A stretch of DNA of 54,277 bases from Saprospiraceae bacterium (GTDB taxonomy: Bacteria > Bacteroidota > Bacteroidia > Chitinophagales > Saprospiraceae): assembly GCA_020629965.1 (NCBI GenBank), contig JAHDCG010000002.1, forward strand, positions 19,469 to 73,745, in the 5' to 3' direction. How positions within the stretch are numbered: the first letter of the stretch is position 1; every line of letters starts with the position of its first letter. The translations under genes were made by a program, and so were the position numbers. Below, in pieces: positions 16,528 to 26,225 of this stretch. The notes beneath the pieces are model-generated. The model was given only the letters and a program-made list of their open reading frames with translations. It made no database searches and was not told the DNA's origin.

Positions 16528-18111
16528 ATGTCTTTAGCAAAAGAAATACAAAAACGCCGCACCTTCGGCATCATCTCGCACCCGGATGCGGGCAAGACGA
16601 CTTTGACGGAAAAGTTGCTGCTCTTCGGTGGTGCCATACAGACGGCGGGGGCGGTCAAGTCCAATAAAATCAAGAAGGGCGCGACTTCCGACTTTATGGA
16701 AATCGAGCGGCAGCGGGGTATCTCCGTGGCGACCTCGGTGATGGGTTTTAAATATCGCGGGCGCAAAATCAACATTTTGGATACGCCGGGTCACAAAGAT
16801 TTCGCGGAAGATACTTACCGGACTTTGACGGCGGTGGACAGTGCCATCGTGGTTATCGACGTGGCGAAGGGTGTGGAGGAACAAACCGAAAAACTCGTCA
16901 GCGTCTGTAAAATGCGCAAGACGCCGATTATCGTTTTTGTTAATAAACTCGACCGCGAGGGTAAAGACGCGATGGAACTGCTGGATGAAATCGAAGGCAA
17001 ATTGGAATTAAACGTCGTACCGCTGTCGTGGCCGATCGGGATGGGGCAGCGATTTCAGGGCGTTTACAATATTTACGAGCAAAAGTTGGTGCTGTTTCGA
17101 CCGCACGGCAAGCAAAACGAGTCGGAAGAAACGATAGAATTCGACAATCTCGACGACCCCGATTTGGAAAAATACGTCGGCGAAGAAGCCGCCGCCGAAC
17201 TGCGCGAAGAGGTGGAAATGGTGACGACGGTTTATCCCGATTTTGACCAAGACGCTTATATGCGCGGTGAAATAAACCCCGTGTTTTTCGGCTCGGCGAT
17301 TAACAATTTCGGTGTAAAAGAAATGTTGGATTGCTTCGTGGATATTGCGCCGAACCCCCTGCCGCGTCCGACCGAGGAGCGCATGGTCAAGCCGACGGAA
17401 GACCAATTTGCGGGGTTTGTCTTTAAAATTCACGCCAACATGGACCCCAAACACCGCGACCGCATTGCCTTTATGCGGGTGTGTTCGGGAAAATTCGAGC
17501 GCAACACCAACTACCTGCACGTGCGGCAGGAGCGCAAAATGAAATTTGCCAACCCTACGAGTTTCATGGCTTCGAAAAAAAGCGTCATCGACGAGGCGTT
17601 TCCGGGCGATGTCGTGGGCTTATATGACAGCGGAAACTTCAAAATCGGCGACACGCTGACCGGCGGTGAGGTGCTGCACTTTAAGGGCATTCCTTCCTTT
17701 TCGCCCGAGCAGTTTCGCTACGTGGACAATGCCGACCCGCTCAAACAAAAGCAGATGGTCAAAGGCTTGGCGCAACTCATGGACGAAGGCGTCGCACAGC
17801 TTTTTACCCGGCAGAGCAACAACCGCCGCATCATCGGTACGGTCGGTGCGCTGCAATTCGACGTGATTCAGTACCGTCTCAAACACGAATACGGCGCGAG
17901 TGTCACTTTCGAGCCGCTGAACCTGCACAAAGCCTGCTGGGTGACGGCCGAAGACGATAAAAAATTACAGGAATTTCTGAAACGCCGCCGCGCGGATTTA
18001 GCCAAAGATTTGGCGGGTAATTGGGTGTATTTGGCGCAGAGTGCCTATGCCTTACAGATGGTGCGCGATGCGCATCCGGGCGTGGAATTTCACTTTACGA
18101 GTGAGTTTTAG
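16528..18111 (+). CDS. prfC: Peptide chain release factor 3 (GTPase)
   Basis: A 527-residue translational GTPase, the usual RF3 length, which removes RF1/RF2 from the ribosome after peptide release. The G motifs are in order: G1 SHPDAGKT near residue 20, the switch I region ERQRGISV, G3 DTPGHKDF and G4 NKLD. RF3-specific C-terminal sequence follows ([15 protein letters not shown], then GVAQLF and [18 protein letters not shown]). It is probably transcribed alone; a TAnnTTTG-like -7 element (tacttttg, about 16413-16420) lies about 110 bases upstream. Nothing is unusual in the protein. Confidence 0.97.
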   Translation: MSLAKEIQKRRTFGIISHPDAGKTTLTEKLLLFGGAIQTAGAVKSNKIKKGATSDFMEIERQRGISVATSVMGFKYRGRKINILDTPGHKDFAEDTYRTLTAVDSAIVVIDVAKGVEEQTEKLVSVCKMRKTPIIVFVNKLDREGKDAMELLDEIEGKLELNVVPLSWPIGMGQRFQGVYNIYEQKLVLFRPHGKQNESEETIEFDNLDDPDLEKYVGEEAAAELREEVEMVTTVYPDFDQDAYMRGEINPVFFGSAINNFGVKEMLDCFVDIAPNPLPRPTEERMVKPTEDQFAGFVFKIHANMDPKHRDRIAFMRVCSGKFERNTNYLHVRQERKMKFANPTSFMASKKSVIDEAFPGDVVGLYDSGNFKIGDTLTGGEVLHFKGIPSFSPEQFRYVDNADPLKQKQMVKGLAQLMDEGVAQLFTRQSNNRRIIGTVGALQFDVIQYRLKHEYGASVTFEPLNLHKACWVTAEDDKKLQEFLKRRRADLAKDLAGNWVYLAQSAYALQMVRDAHPGVEFHFTSEF

Positions 18112-18184
18112 GGGGCAGCAGCGGAGTCGATATTTCGTTCGTTACCGAAGCGAATACTTACTTTTTTACGAAGGGTAAAATCTC

Positions 18185-18850
18185 ATGAAGAATATTCCCG
18201 TTTTATTTTTTTTGTGTTTCGCTGCACACGGACTTCTTGCCCAAATGCAAAAAGACATACCCCTCACGCGCTTTGCCTCCCTCGGAATTTCCCCGCTTTC
18301 CGCTTTTGAAATCCGCACGCCGACCACAGAAGTCGCTTTGGAAGTCAAGCCTTTCGACCGCATAGCCTTTGAGGCGAAATACGGTTTCCCGTTTTATGAA
18401 ATGTATAAAGTTTTCAACCGCGACGCAATGAACGGTCGCTATCACGAAAAACGCTTTGCCCTCAATTACTACTTAGACCGCCGTGCAGACTTCTTTTTCG
18501 GCCCCGAGTTTTTTTCGCTCGACCACACTTACAGCCGCGTTAACGGGAATTTTTTGCGCGGCAATAACCGCATTGCTTACGACTCCGCCGACATTACGCG
18601 CCGGGTACGCGGGCTGCGGATGAGGGGCGGATTTACGCACTTCTTCCGGTCGGGTATCGGTATCAGCGGCTATGCAACCTTGGGCGGGCGGGAGTTTATC
18701 GTGCGTTATACCGACCTGACGGGAGCGAGATTTGTGCCGCCCGGATTTTTGAACTTTAATTTTCAACGTGATAGGCGAGAAGAAGCACGCGTCAAATTCG
18801 ACTTTACCGTCGGTGCGAAATTTTCCTTCTTGCTTTTTAAGCGGAAATAA
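18185..18850 (+). CDS. Exported protein, probable small outer-membrane beta-barrel
   Basis: A 221-residue protein with a clear signal peptide (about 1-20, ending LLAQ). The mature part is rich in aromatic residues with alternating polar/hydrophobic stretches (VALEVKPFDRIAFEAKYGF, RFALNYYL, RADFFFGPEFF, GIGISGYATLGGREFIV) and ends in a strand-like VGAKFSFLLFKRK. This fits an eight-to-ten-strand outer-membrane barrel better than a globular enzyme. I do not recognise a named family. It follows prfC by 73 bases on the same strand and converges on the M24 peptidase gene. Reality as a gene is likely; function unknown. Confidence 0.7.
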   Translation: MKNIPVLFFLCFAAHGLLAQMQKDIPLTRFASLGISPLSAFEIRTPTTEVALEVKPFDRIAFEAKYGFPFYEMYKVFNRDAMNGRYHEKRFALNYYLDRRADFFFGPEFFSLDHTYSRVNGNFLRGNNRIAYDSADITRRVRGLRMRGGFTHFFRSGIGISGYATLGGREFIVRYTDLTGARFVPPGFLNFNFQRDRREEARVKFDFTVGAKFSFLLFKRK

Positions 18851-18873
18851 CAGCTTATATCGACTACGGTAAT

Positions 18874-20268
18874 TTAAAATGCCTCCGCCCGCAGTGCCTC
18901 GACCTCTGCGACCGTTTTGGCAATCGGATCTCCCAAAATTCGGTGCCCGTTATCCGTAATCAACACGTTATCTTCAATGCGAATGCCGCTGAAATCACGG
19001 TAGGGCGCGAGTTTTTCGTAGTCGATAAAATCTTTAAACTTACCCTCCGCCTGCCATTGGTCGATGAGTTCGGGGATGAAATAAATGCCCGGTTCCACGG
19101 TCAGCACAAAGCCCGCTTCCAGTTCCCGACCCAAACGCAGGTACGCCGTGCCGAAGAGTTCGGAGCGTTTGATATGCTCGGAATAACCGACGTAATCTTC
19201 GCCCAAATCTTCCATGTCGTGCACGTCCATGCCGATGTGATGTCCGAGTCCGTGCGGAAAAAAGAGAGCCGTTGCGCCGGCTGCGACCGCTTCGGCAATA
19301 TCGCCTTTCATCAGTCCCAAATCTTTCAAACCTTCTCCCATAATTTGCGCCGCTCGGCTGTGAATATCGCGGTATGCCACGCCCGACCGACAGGCAGCGA
19401 TGCAGTCATTTTCCGCTTTTAAGACGATTTCATAAATTTCTCGCTGCTGCTGCGTAAATTTTTTACTCACGGGAAAAGTCCGCGTAATATCGCCCGCATA
19501 GTGATTTTTTGTCTCCGCACCGTAGTCGCCGAGTACAAGTTGTCCTTCGCGCAGCGTGTTGGAGTGGTCGTGCGAATGCAGTATTTGACCCTTGGTGGTC
19601 ATGATGACGGGGTAGGCGGTCTGCCCCTCGGCGGCGACGGCGATGCTTTGGGCAAGGGCGGCGAGTTCCGCTTCTTTCATGCCGGGTTTGGCGTGACGCA
19701 TCACGGCGTGGTGCATGTCGCGGGTAGTGTTGACGGCTTTGACCATCTCTTCGATTTCCGCATTGCTTTTGTGCGACCGCTGACCGATGACGGCTTTTAT
19801 CAAACGCAAAGAGGCATTTTCTTTTTGTTCGGCAGGTTTCAGCCCCGACCAATTTTGGATTTTAATCTGATTGGCGGCGCGATACGGCGGCAAATAATGC
19901 AGCGTGCGACGGGCGCGGTGTACGTCTTTGACGGCAGCATCAAGGTCGTTTTTCGGACGCGTATTGTCAATGCCGACGCGGGCTGCGGTCTCTTTCAGGC
20001 TCGGCAGCGCGCCCGTCCACACAATGTCTTCCATGGTCAGTTCGTTACCGAACAGGGTGACTTCGCCGCTTTCACAATCGAGCAGTGCGTTCAGCCCCGG
20101 TTGGTCGATGCCGATGTAGTAAAGGAAGCTGCTGTCTTGTCGAAAATGATAGACATTGGCGGCATAATTCATCCCGACCTCGTCGTTGCCGAGCAGAAGA
20201 ATAACGCCGTCGGTAACGGAGTGCATGAGGTCACGGCGGCGGGTGCGGTAGGTTTGTGCGTTAAACAT
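18874..20268 (-). CDS. Aminopeptidase P family metallopeptidase (M24B)
   Basis: A 464-residue Xaa-Pro aminopeptidase-type enzyme that removes an N-terminal residue before proline, using a two-metal site. The N-terminal AMP_N domain occupies roughly residues 1-130. In the pita-bread catalytic domain the metal ligands appear in order: Asp in VLGDYGAE, Asp in AGDITRTF, His in FPHGLGHHIGMDVHD, Glu in VEPGIYF and Glu in IRIEDN. The length is close to E. coli PepP, and pepP would be a reasonable name. It is transcribed alone and converges on the small outer-membrane protein gene. Assignment is firm at family level. Confidence 0.94.
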   Translation of the reverse strand: MFNAQTYRTRRRDLMHSVTDGVILLLGNDEVGMNYAANVYHFRQDSSFLYYIGIDQPGLNALLDCESGEVTLFGNELTMEDIVWTGALPSLKETAARVGIDNTRPKNDLDAAVKDVHRARRTLHYLPPYRAANQIKIQNWSGLKPAEQKENASLRLIKAVIGQRSHKSNAEIEEMVKAVNTTRDMHHAVMRHAKPGMKEAELAALAQSIAVAAEGQTAYPVIMTTKGQILHSHDHSNTLREGQLVLGDYGAETKNHYAGDITRTFPVSKKFTQQQREIYEIVLKAENDCIAACRSGVAYRDIHSRAAQIMGEGLKDLGLMKGDIAEAVAAGATALFFPHGLGHHIGMDVHDMEDLGEDYVGYSEHIKRSELFGTAYLRLGRELEAGFVLTVEPGIYFIPELIDQWQAEGKFKDFIDYEKLAPYRDFSGIRIEDNVLITDNGHRILGDPIAKTVAEVEALRAEAF

Positions 20269-20385
20269 GGTTTACAATTTTTGACTCGGAAGGATAATTT
20301 TGCTTCCGGGCAAATGTAGGGAAAAAACGGGGGAGAACCGCAGCGTCGATTTTAATCTACCCGCTAAAAATCGAAAATTTTAAAA

Positions 20386-20450
20386 TAGCTTATCGACTGA
20401 AGTCGATGCTACGAAGCGGGCAACCCGTCCACCGTCCATCGTCCACCGCC
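20386..20450. repeat. Composite dispersed repeat, copy 2
   Basis: The same layout as 4746-4815: an atcgac-tgaa-gtcgat stem within tagcttatcgactgaagtcg, then gcggg, then ccgtccaccgtccatc words. The first 28 bases differ from copy 1 at only two positions (tagctC/T and actA/Gaag). Confidence 0.7.
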
Positions 20451-20571
20451 CGGGAAACTTTTCTTCGCATAGTAAAATTTATAATGTAAATTTGCGGACT
20501 TTTCGCAACCGCCCCGTTAAAAGCCGGCATTTTATGTGCAACAGAGAATAAAAACGTTTTTAATTTTTTCC

Positions 20572-22212
20572 ATGAGCCGATTACCGATAGTCTTTTTTAC
20601 CTTTTTTTCCTGCGCGCTTTTTGCCCAAGACATGCGCTTGGAAAAACTCAGCGGCAAGGTCAACAGCCCGCAGTACAACGAGATTTCGCCCGTCGTTTCG
20701 CGCGACGGCAAGACGCTGTATTACACCGTGGTCGCGCACCCCGATTTCAACAAAACGCTGATGGTCGGCGGGGAAAACCTGCACGAAACTTCGCCCGCGT
20801 TGTACGATTCCAAACTGCGCGAAGCCTACGCCGATTTAGCCGGCGCACCGGTCGGTTATCCCGCCAATTCTCCTTTCAATCAGGATGTTTACGTGGCGGA
20901 AAGTCGGGAAGATTATTTCGATTACGTCTATCATCCGGGCTATCCGCTCAACTCGGCGCTGCCCAACAGCATTTGCGCTCTGACGCCCGAGCCGGACGAA
21001 TTTATCGTCATCAATCAATTTAAAAAAGGCGGCGGAATGCAGGGCGGCTTTTCGAGTACGCGCCTGTATGCGGACGGTTCTTGGTCGTTTCCGGAGCCGA
21101 TTTACATCGGAAATTATTACACGCAGGGGCAGGAAGTAAACTTTACTATGAGCACGGACGGCGAGGTCTTGATACTGAGCGTGGAGCGCGAAGACAGTTT
21201 CGGTTCCAATGATTTGTACGTTTCATTTAAAGAAAGCGAGCAAAAATGGTCTGCGCCGCGCAATCTCGGGGCGGGCGTCAACAGCTACTACCGGGAGACG
21301 ACACCGCAGCTTTCCGAAGATAAAAAAACGCTGTATTTTTCCTCCGACCGACCCGGTCTCGGCGGCAATGACATCTACTCGGTGCGCCGTTTGGATGACA
21401 GTTGGCAGAGTTGGTCGGCGGCGTCTTTGCTGAAAGCGCCAATCAACTCGGCGGCGGATGACAGTCAACCTTACTTCAACGCGGCGACGGGTTTTCTCTA
21501 CTTTACTTCCAATCGCGACAAATCGAGCGACATTTTTCGCGTCAGCATCAAAGCACCCGAGCCGCAGACGGAAATCACGGTCAAAGGGCGCATCATCAAC
21601 AGCGCGACGGGAGATATTATTCCTGCGAAATTGTTTTTCGGACCGGCAAAAGCCAAGGAGTATAAAAGTTTTTACGCTTCGGCGGACGGCACCTTTCGCA
21701 TGAATGTAAAGAAGGGGGAAGACATCAAATTCGTGGCGCAAAAAGACGGCTTTTTCAGTCACCCGCGCCGCTTGAAATTCGAGAAAAATTTCTTTTACTT
21801 CAAAGATTACGAGTTCGATTTAATCCTCGACCCGATGGAACTGAACGCGCAAATCAGCCTCGACCCCGTTTATTTTGAACGCTCGAAAGCCAACATTTTG
21901 CGCAAATCATTCGCCGCCGTAGATGCGCTTTCCGACCTGCTCGCAGAGTATCCCGACATGGAAATCATCGTCGAAGGACACACGGATAACAACGGTAAAG
22001 CCGCCGACCTGCAGCGCCTCTCGGAAGACCGCGCCCGCGCCGTGAAAGAATATTTGACCCAAGACGGCATCGACCCGGGGCGCATCGAGGTGAAGGGCTT
22101 CGGCGGCAGCAGACCCGTGACCGGCAACGACTCGGAAGAAAGCCGCAGTCGCAACCGCCGCGTAGATGTGCGGGTGACAAAGTTGGACAGGACTTTGGGG
22201 AAGGAATGGTGA
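20572..22212 (+). CDS. OmpA-family protein with PD40 beta-propeller repeats
   Basis: About 546 residues from the ATG at 20572; an in-frame GTG at 20536 would precede the signal peptide. The signal peptide ends near LFAQD. Then come WD40-like PD40 repeats with the words YNEISPVVSRDGKTLYY, VNFTMSTDGEVLIL, TPQLSEDKKTLYFSSDRPG and DSQPYFNAATGFLYFTSN. A carboxypeptidase-regulatory-like beta domain (VKGRIINSATGDIIPAKL) follows, and a C-terminal OmpA peptidoglycan-binding domain (VEGHTDNNGKAADLQRLSEDRA, then GGSRPV and RNRRVDVRV). The domain order matches the PorE-type proteins thought to link the T9SS to peptidoglycan, though that specific identity is inferred. Confidence 0.88.
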   Translation: MSRLPIVFFTFFSCALFAQDMRLEKLSGKVNSPQYNEISPVVSRDGKTLYYTVVAHPDFNKTLMVGGENLHETSPALYDSKLREAYADLAGAPVGYPANSPFNQDVYVAESREDYFDYVYHPGYPLNSALPNSICALTPEPDEFIVINQFKKGGGMQGGFSSTRLYADGSWSFPEPIYIGNYYTQGQEVNFTMSTDGEVLILSVEREDSFGSNDLYVSFKESEQKWSAPRNLGAGVNSYYRETTPQLSEDKKTLYFSSDRPGLGGNDIYSVRRLDDSWQSWSAASLLKAPINSAADDSQPYFNAATGFLYFTSNRDKSSDIFRVSIKAPEPQTEITVKGRIINSATGDIIPAKLFFGPAKAKEYKSFYASADGTFRMNVKKGEDIKFVAQKDGFFSHPRRLKFEKNFFYFKDYEFDLILDPMELNAQISLDPVYFERSKANILRKSFAAVDALSDLLAEYPDMEIIVEGHTDNNGKAADLQRLSEDRARAVKEYLTQDGIDPGRIEVKGFGGSRPVTGNDSEESRSRNRRVDVRVTKLDRTLGKEW

Positions 22213-22403
22213 GTTGGTTGGTAGGTGGTGGTTGGTAGTTGATGGTAGAGTCATTTTTGATTTGCCGGCGGTTTTTTTTATTGATACTCGCTTCTTGTGT
22301 GACTTTGTCTTGCTTTTCACAACTTTGCGACCGGCGGAAATGTTATTTTTCGAGCGCGTGTAATTCGGTTGAATAGTGGTAAATTTGCGTTCATTTTTCG
22401 GTT

Positions 22404-23693
22404 GTGAAAGCAACTCCAATTCTTAAATTTTCTTCCTTGATAAAATACGAAAGATTTGTGCTGGATAACGGCTTGGTTGTCATCATACACGAAGACGACA
22501 GTACGCCGATGGCAGCCGTTAATGTGTTGTACAATGTAGGTGCACGCGACGAAAGTCCGGACAAAACGGGCTTTGCGCATTTGTTCGAGCATTTGATGTT
22601 TGGCGGCTCGGCGAATATTCCCGATTTTGATGAGCCGATACAGAATGCGGGCGGTGAGAACAATGCTTTTACAAATAACGATGTGACGAATTTTTATAAT
22701 TTGTTGCCGGCGGAAAATTTGGAAACCGCGCTGTGGCTGGAAAGCGATCGGATGTTGTGTTTAAATTTTGACCAAGAGGTGCTCGACGTGCAGCGCAAAG
22801 TAGTGGTCGAAGAGTTTAAAGAAACTTGCCTTAATCAGCCTTACGGCGATGTGTGGCATCACCTTTCCGAAATGGCATTTAAAGTGCATCCGTACAACTG
22901 GCCGACCATCGGCAAAGTGCCGCAACACGTCGAAGATGCGACGATGGAAGACGTTAAAGATTTTTTTTACAAATATTATCGCCCGAATAATGCGGTGCTG
23001 ACCGTGGCGGGTAATGTGAAGACCGAAGAGGTGAAAACCTTGATTACCAAATGGTTTGCCGACATTCCCGCCGGGCAAATACCCGAGCGCAAACTGCCCA
23101 TCGAGCCGCCGCAGGAGCGATTGGAGAAGCGCATCCAAGAGGCGAGTGTGCCGGTGAATGCTTTGTATTTGACCTATCACGTACCGGAGAGACTGCACCC
23201 CGATTACTACGCCATAGACTTGCTTTCGGATATTTTGTGTAACGGAAATTCTTCGCGTTTGTACCGTCGTTTGCTGAAAGAACAGCAGATTTTTACTGCT
23301 ATCGACTGCTACGTCAGCGGCAGCATCGACCCGGGTTTGTTGGTCATCGAGGGCAGACCGTCGGAGGGCGTTTCTTTGGAAGAGGCGGAAATTGCGATAC
23401 GCACCGAGTTGGACAAAATCATGCACGAACCGGTCTCGACCCGAGAACTGGAAAAGGTCAAAAATAAGGTGGAAAGCACGCTGCTTTTTTCGGAAAGCAA
23501 CGTGTTGAATAAGGCGATGAACTTGGCTTTTTACGAATTATTGGGGGACGTGGAGCTGACCAATCAAGAGTTGGAACATTACAGCAAAGTCACTATCGAA
23601 GATATTCAGCGCGTAGCACGTACTTTTTTGACGGAGGAAAATTGCTGTGAGTTGTATTATAAGGCGACGACGGGGGAGGAGGCAGAGGCGTAA
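22404..23693 (+). CDS. M16 family zinc peptidase (processing-protease/pitrilysin type)
   Basis: A 429-residue single-unit M16 peptidase. The inverted zinc motif is present as HLFEH at residues 59-63, with the third ligand expected in the downstream VVVEEFKE helix. The family's NAFTNNDVTNFY and substrate-cradle WPTIGK regions are also visible. The protein starts at a GTG (22404) shortly after a TAnnTTTG-like element (taaatttg, about 22380-22387). Unlike paired Bacteroidota M16 genes, no inactive partner lies next to it; the next gene is convergent. Having no obvious signal peptide, it probably works in the cytosol or periplasmic face on small peptides. Active-site motif makes the family certain. 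Confidence 0.92.
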   Translation: MKATPILKFSSLIKYERFVLDNGLVVIIHEDDSTPMAAVNVLYNVGARDESPDKTGFAHLFEHLMFGGSANIPDFDEPIQNAGGENNAFTNNDVTNFYNLLPAENLETALWLESDRMLCLNFDQEVLDVQRKVVVEEFKETCLNQPYGDVWHHLSEMAFKVHPYNWPTIGKVPQHVEDATMEDVKDFFYKYYRPNNAVLTVAGNVKTEEVKTLITKWFADIPAGQIPERKLPIEPPQERLEKRIQEASVPVNALYLTYHVPERLHPDYYAIDLLSDILCNGNSSRLYRRLLKEQQIFTAIDCYVSGSIDPGLLVIEGRPSEGVSLEEAEIAIRTELDKIMHEPVSTRELEKVKNKVESTLLFSESNVLNKAMNLAFYELLGDVELTNQELEHYSKVTIEDIQRVARTFLTEENCCELYYKATTGEEAEA

Positions 23694-23720
23694 GTTACGT
23701 TTTGAGGTGTGCAGATTACA

Positions 23721-23801
23721 AGTGTCCGATACTCTTTGTGCGTGAATTCGTCGGTTAAAATCAATTTTACGTTTTTTAGCTCAAGTAGAGTATCGGACAC
23801 T
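23721..23801. repeat. Perfect 15-bp inverted repeat between convergent genes
   Basis: agtgtccgatactct at 23721-23735 and its exact complement at 23787-23801, separated by 51 bases. It lies between the M16 and Ppx/GppA genes, which converge here. It may be a bidirectional end signal or a small element. Confidence 0.7.
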
Positions 23802-23888
23802 GACGCTCCGATTTTTTTTCGGAAAAAACAATGAAGTCAAGTTTACCACTCATTTCCAACAACCATCAACTACCAACCATCAACCAAT

Positions 23889-24785
23889 TTACATTTCCGC
23901 CAACATTCCCTCCTTCATCGCAAAAGCCGAGACCGTAATCTTTTCGATTTTCGCAATTTTCAAAACGTAATCAATCAAGATTAAAGCCACGACAATCATA
24001 TCGGCGCGGTCGGCCGGCAAACCTTGCATTTGCAGTCTTTCTTCCAAAGTCGTCGTCAAAAATTTATCGTAGAGCGGGTAAAATTTTTCCGCCGCAAACT
24101 CCGAGTACAGACCCGTCACTTCCTCTTTACTCAATACATTTTCCAAAACGTCAAAAGTACCCGATGCACCGATAAGCGTGCTGACCGGATGATTTCTCAG
24201 CATCTCCCGCACGGGGGCGAGTGTCTCGGTCAAGTGCATTTGTACCGCACGGATTTCGGCGGGAGAAATCGGGTTGCTGTGGTGAAATTTATTCTTCAAA
24301 ACAGACACCCCGATCGGAAAACTTTGCGCGGCAAACACCTGCGCATCATTTGCAATAATAAACTCGACGCTGCCGCCCCCGATGTCCATAATCAGCATTT
24401 TTTCGGCGGTGAAAGGCACGGCTTGTCTTACGCCGACGCAAATGAGCCGCGCCTCCTCGTCGCCCGAAATGAGACTGACGGTCAGCCCCGTTTTTTCTTT
24501 GACTTCCCGCACAAAGTCCGGTCCGTTTGCGGCGGTGCGCAGGGCGGCGGTGCCGAAAACGCGAACGTTTTCGACCTGCTTCTCTTCCAGTATTTTCTGA
24601 AAATCAATCAAGGTCTGTAAGCCGCGTGCGTAAGGTGCGTCGCCGATGCGCTCCACGCCGTTTTCACCGAGTTTGACGAAACGGCGTTCGCGGAAGAGTT
24701 CGGTATAGGTACCGGCGGCTTCTTTGCGGGCGATGAGCAGGTGAAAAGTATTGGTGCCGAGGTCGATGACCGCGTTTGGGTGCAT
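23889..24785 (-). CDS. Ppx/GppA-family phosphatase
   Basis: A 298-residue member of the ASKHA-fold exopolyphosphatase/pppGpp phosphohydrolase family. Phosphate-loop signatures are visible at VIDLGTNTFHLLIA (residues 6-19), MDIGGGSVEFII near 140 and the GASGTFDVLE adenosine-type motif. It lacks the long C-terminal HD-like extension of E. coli Ppx, as is common for short Bacteroidota members. The substrate, polyphosphate or pppGpp, cannot be told from the sequence. It heads a minus-strand cluster ordered HAD phosphatase, lipoprotein and this gene, with gaps of 11 to 12 bases, so the three are probably co-transcribed. Confidence 0.9.
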   Translation of the reverse strand: MHPNAVIDLGTNTFHLLIARKEAAGTYTELFRERRFVKLGENGVERIGDAPYARGLQTLIDFQKILEEKQVENVRVFGTAALRTAANGPDFVREVKEKTGLTVSLISGDEEARLICVGVRQAVPFTAEKMLIMDIGGGSVEFIIANDAQVFAAQSFPIGVSVLKNKFHHSNPISPAEIRAVQMHLTETLAPVREMLRNHPVSTLIGASGTFDVLENVLSKEEVTGLYSEFAAEKFYPLYDKFLTTTLEERLQMQGLPADRADMIVVALILIDYVLKIAKIEKITVSAFAMKEGMLAEM

Positions 24786-24797
24786 AGGTTTAGGATT

Positions 24798-25358
24798 TTA
24801 TTGTCGCATTCCGCCGGTGGCGGCTTTGATGTTGCTTGCGAAAAATTTCAGGGCAGAGTCCATCATCAGATTGCCCGCATAGTAGGTGCCTTGGTCATCG
24901 ACCCACAAAAAGTAGGTGCAGCCTTTGGAAAAGAAAATATCGCCTTGCAAGACGTTTTCGCCCTCGATTTGGTAAAAAACCCGACCGATGGCTTTGCAAC
25001 CGGGTATCTTGCCGGCGGGCTGCTCGGCAATGTGCGCGACGGCGGACTGAATGGCATTTTGGTTGTCCAAACTCGCGCTGATGGGTAGTTCGTAGTAAAC
25101 GTAATCGACGTAATCCGCGTTCAGCCACAGATTTTCGAGGACTTTTAACTCTACGCTCGGCAGTTTTTCTGCTGCCTCGTAAGCCGCGCCGCCGGTCGCC
25201 AATTCACCTTTCAGGTTATCGAAAGCCTCTTGTTTCGAGGCGGGTTTTTCGGTGTTTTTTTTCGGGGTATTTTCGGTCGTCACGGTCGGGGTATTTTCGG
25301 TATCGCCGCAGGCAGCGAGGAGAGTGAGAACCAATAAAAAAGTAAAAAATCGTAGCAT
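24798..25358 (-). CDS. Lipoprotein of unknown function
   Basis: A 186-residue protein with a lipoprotein signal (LLVLTLLAACGD, Cys about residue 17) followed by a Thr/Pro/Lys-rich linker (TENTPKKNTEKPASK) and a compact C-terminal domain from about residue 45. The latter contains FFSKGCTYFLWVDDQGTYYAGNLM and a conserved-looking Cys pair (PGCKAIG, KGCTYF). I do not recognise the family. It sits 12 bases before the Ppx/GppA gene and 11 bases after the HAD gene, on the same strand, so it is probably in that operon. Confidence 0.75.
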   Translation of the reverse strand: MLRFFTFLLVLTLLAACGDTENTPTVTTENTPKKNTEKPASKQEAFDNLKGELATGGAAYEAAEKLPSVELKVLENLWLNADYVDYVYYELPISASLDNQNAIQSAVAHIAEQPAGKIPGCKAIGRVFYQIEGENVLQGDIFFSKGCTYFLWVDDQGTYYAGNLMMDSALKFFASNIKAATGGMRQ

Positions 25359-25369
25359 AAAAAGAGATT

Positions 25370-25996
25370 TTAAAAGTCTTGCAAAACTTTCGTGATGTCG
25401 CGCCCGTCGTCGTGCAGAATGGTTTGCCAGCCGAGTTTTGCGGCGGTTTCGATGTTGGCGGCATTGTCGTCAATAAAAAGAGTTTCTTCCGCCTTTAAGT
25501 TCGCATCGGCGCGCACAAAGTTATAAATATCCGCGCCGGGTTTGCGCATTTTGACGAGGTGCGAATAATAAACTTTGTCAAAAAAGCGGCTGTCCCAATC
25601 AGTGATGCCGTGCGTTCGGCGCAGATAATTCATCACAAAGTCGATGTGTGTCTTGTTGGTATTGCTCAACAAAAATACCCGGTATTTTTTGCGCAGCCGT
25701 TCCAACATTTCTAAGCGGGCGGGCGGAATATCCAAAAGCATGGCATTCCAAGCGGCTTTCAAGTCGCCGGCGGACAGATTTTTGTCCGGCTGCATTTGCT
25801 GCAAACCCGCGAAAAATTCCGCTTCCGATATTTTACCGACTTCGTATTCCTCAAAAAAAGCGGGGTAAGCATTGCGCTCTGCGGAGAAGTTGTAAGCGTC
25901 GCCGACGAGTGCCTGCATTTGCTTTTCGGTGGCAGACATGTCGAGATTGAGCAGCACATTTCCGAAATCGAATACCAGATTGCGAATTTTTTTCAT
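25370..25996 (-). CDS. HAD-superfamily phosphatase (YihX-like)
   Basis: A 208-residue haloacid-dehalogenase-fold hydrolase. Motif I is VFDFGNVLLNLD, where the second acidic residue of DxD is replaced by Asn, as in the YihX/epoxide-hydrolase-N-terminal-like phosphatase group. Motif II is LLSNTNKTH, motif III the lysine in MRKPGADIY, and motif IV LFIDDNAANIETA. The helical cap follows motif I. It probably dephosphorylates a small sugar phosphate or related metabolite; the substrate is not readable. It is the first gene of the minus-strand cluster continuing through the lipoprotein to the Ppx/GppA gene. Confidence 0.88.
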   Translation of the reverse strand: MKKIRNLVFDFGNVLLNLDMSATEKQMQALVGDAYNFSAERNAYPAFFEEYEVGKISEAEFFAGLQQMQPDKNLSAGDLKAAWNAMLLDIPPARLEMLERLRKKYRVFLLSNTNKTHIDFVMNYLRRTHGITDWDSRFFDKVYYSHLVKMRKPGADIYNFVRADANLKAEETLFIDDNAANIETAAKLGWQTILHDDGRDITKVLQDF

Positions 25997-26117
25997 AAAA
26001 GTTTTATCTTTTCGCTTGTTAAGGGAACCGCAAATATGTAATTTTGCGTTCTGTTTTCGGAAGGTTCGGAAAGTTTTCTCGGCATTTTATGATTTCATGT
26101 GGTTTACAGAATAACTC

Positions 26118-26169
26118 CAAGGGGTTTTAACCCCTTGCTGCTTACAAACAAGGGGTTGAAACCCCTTGG
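26118..26169. repeat. Two copies of a CAAGGGGTT-AACCCCTTG palindrome
   Basis: caaggggttttaaccccttg at 26118-26137 and a very similar palindrome at 26149-26169 (caaggggttgaaaccccttgg) are separated by 11 bases, just upstream of the tRNA. Each copy can form its own hairpin. Confidence 0.75.
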
Positions 26170-26225
26170 AAACCTGAAATCACATAAATTCAAATAGAGC
26201 CGTTTTCATTCTGTCTTTGAAAACC

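Noticed and set aside
26118-26169. CRISPR-like array of two CAAGGGG palindromes
   Set aside because: Only two units with an 11-base gap and no cas genes; these are palindromic intergenic repeats.
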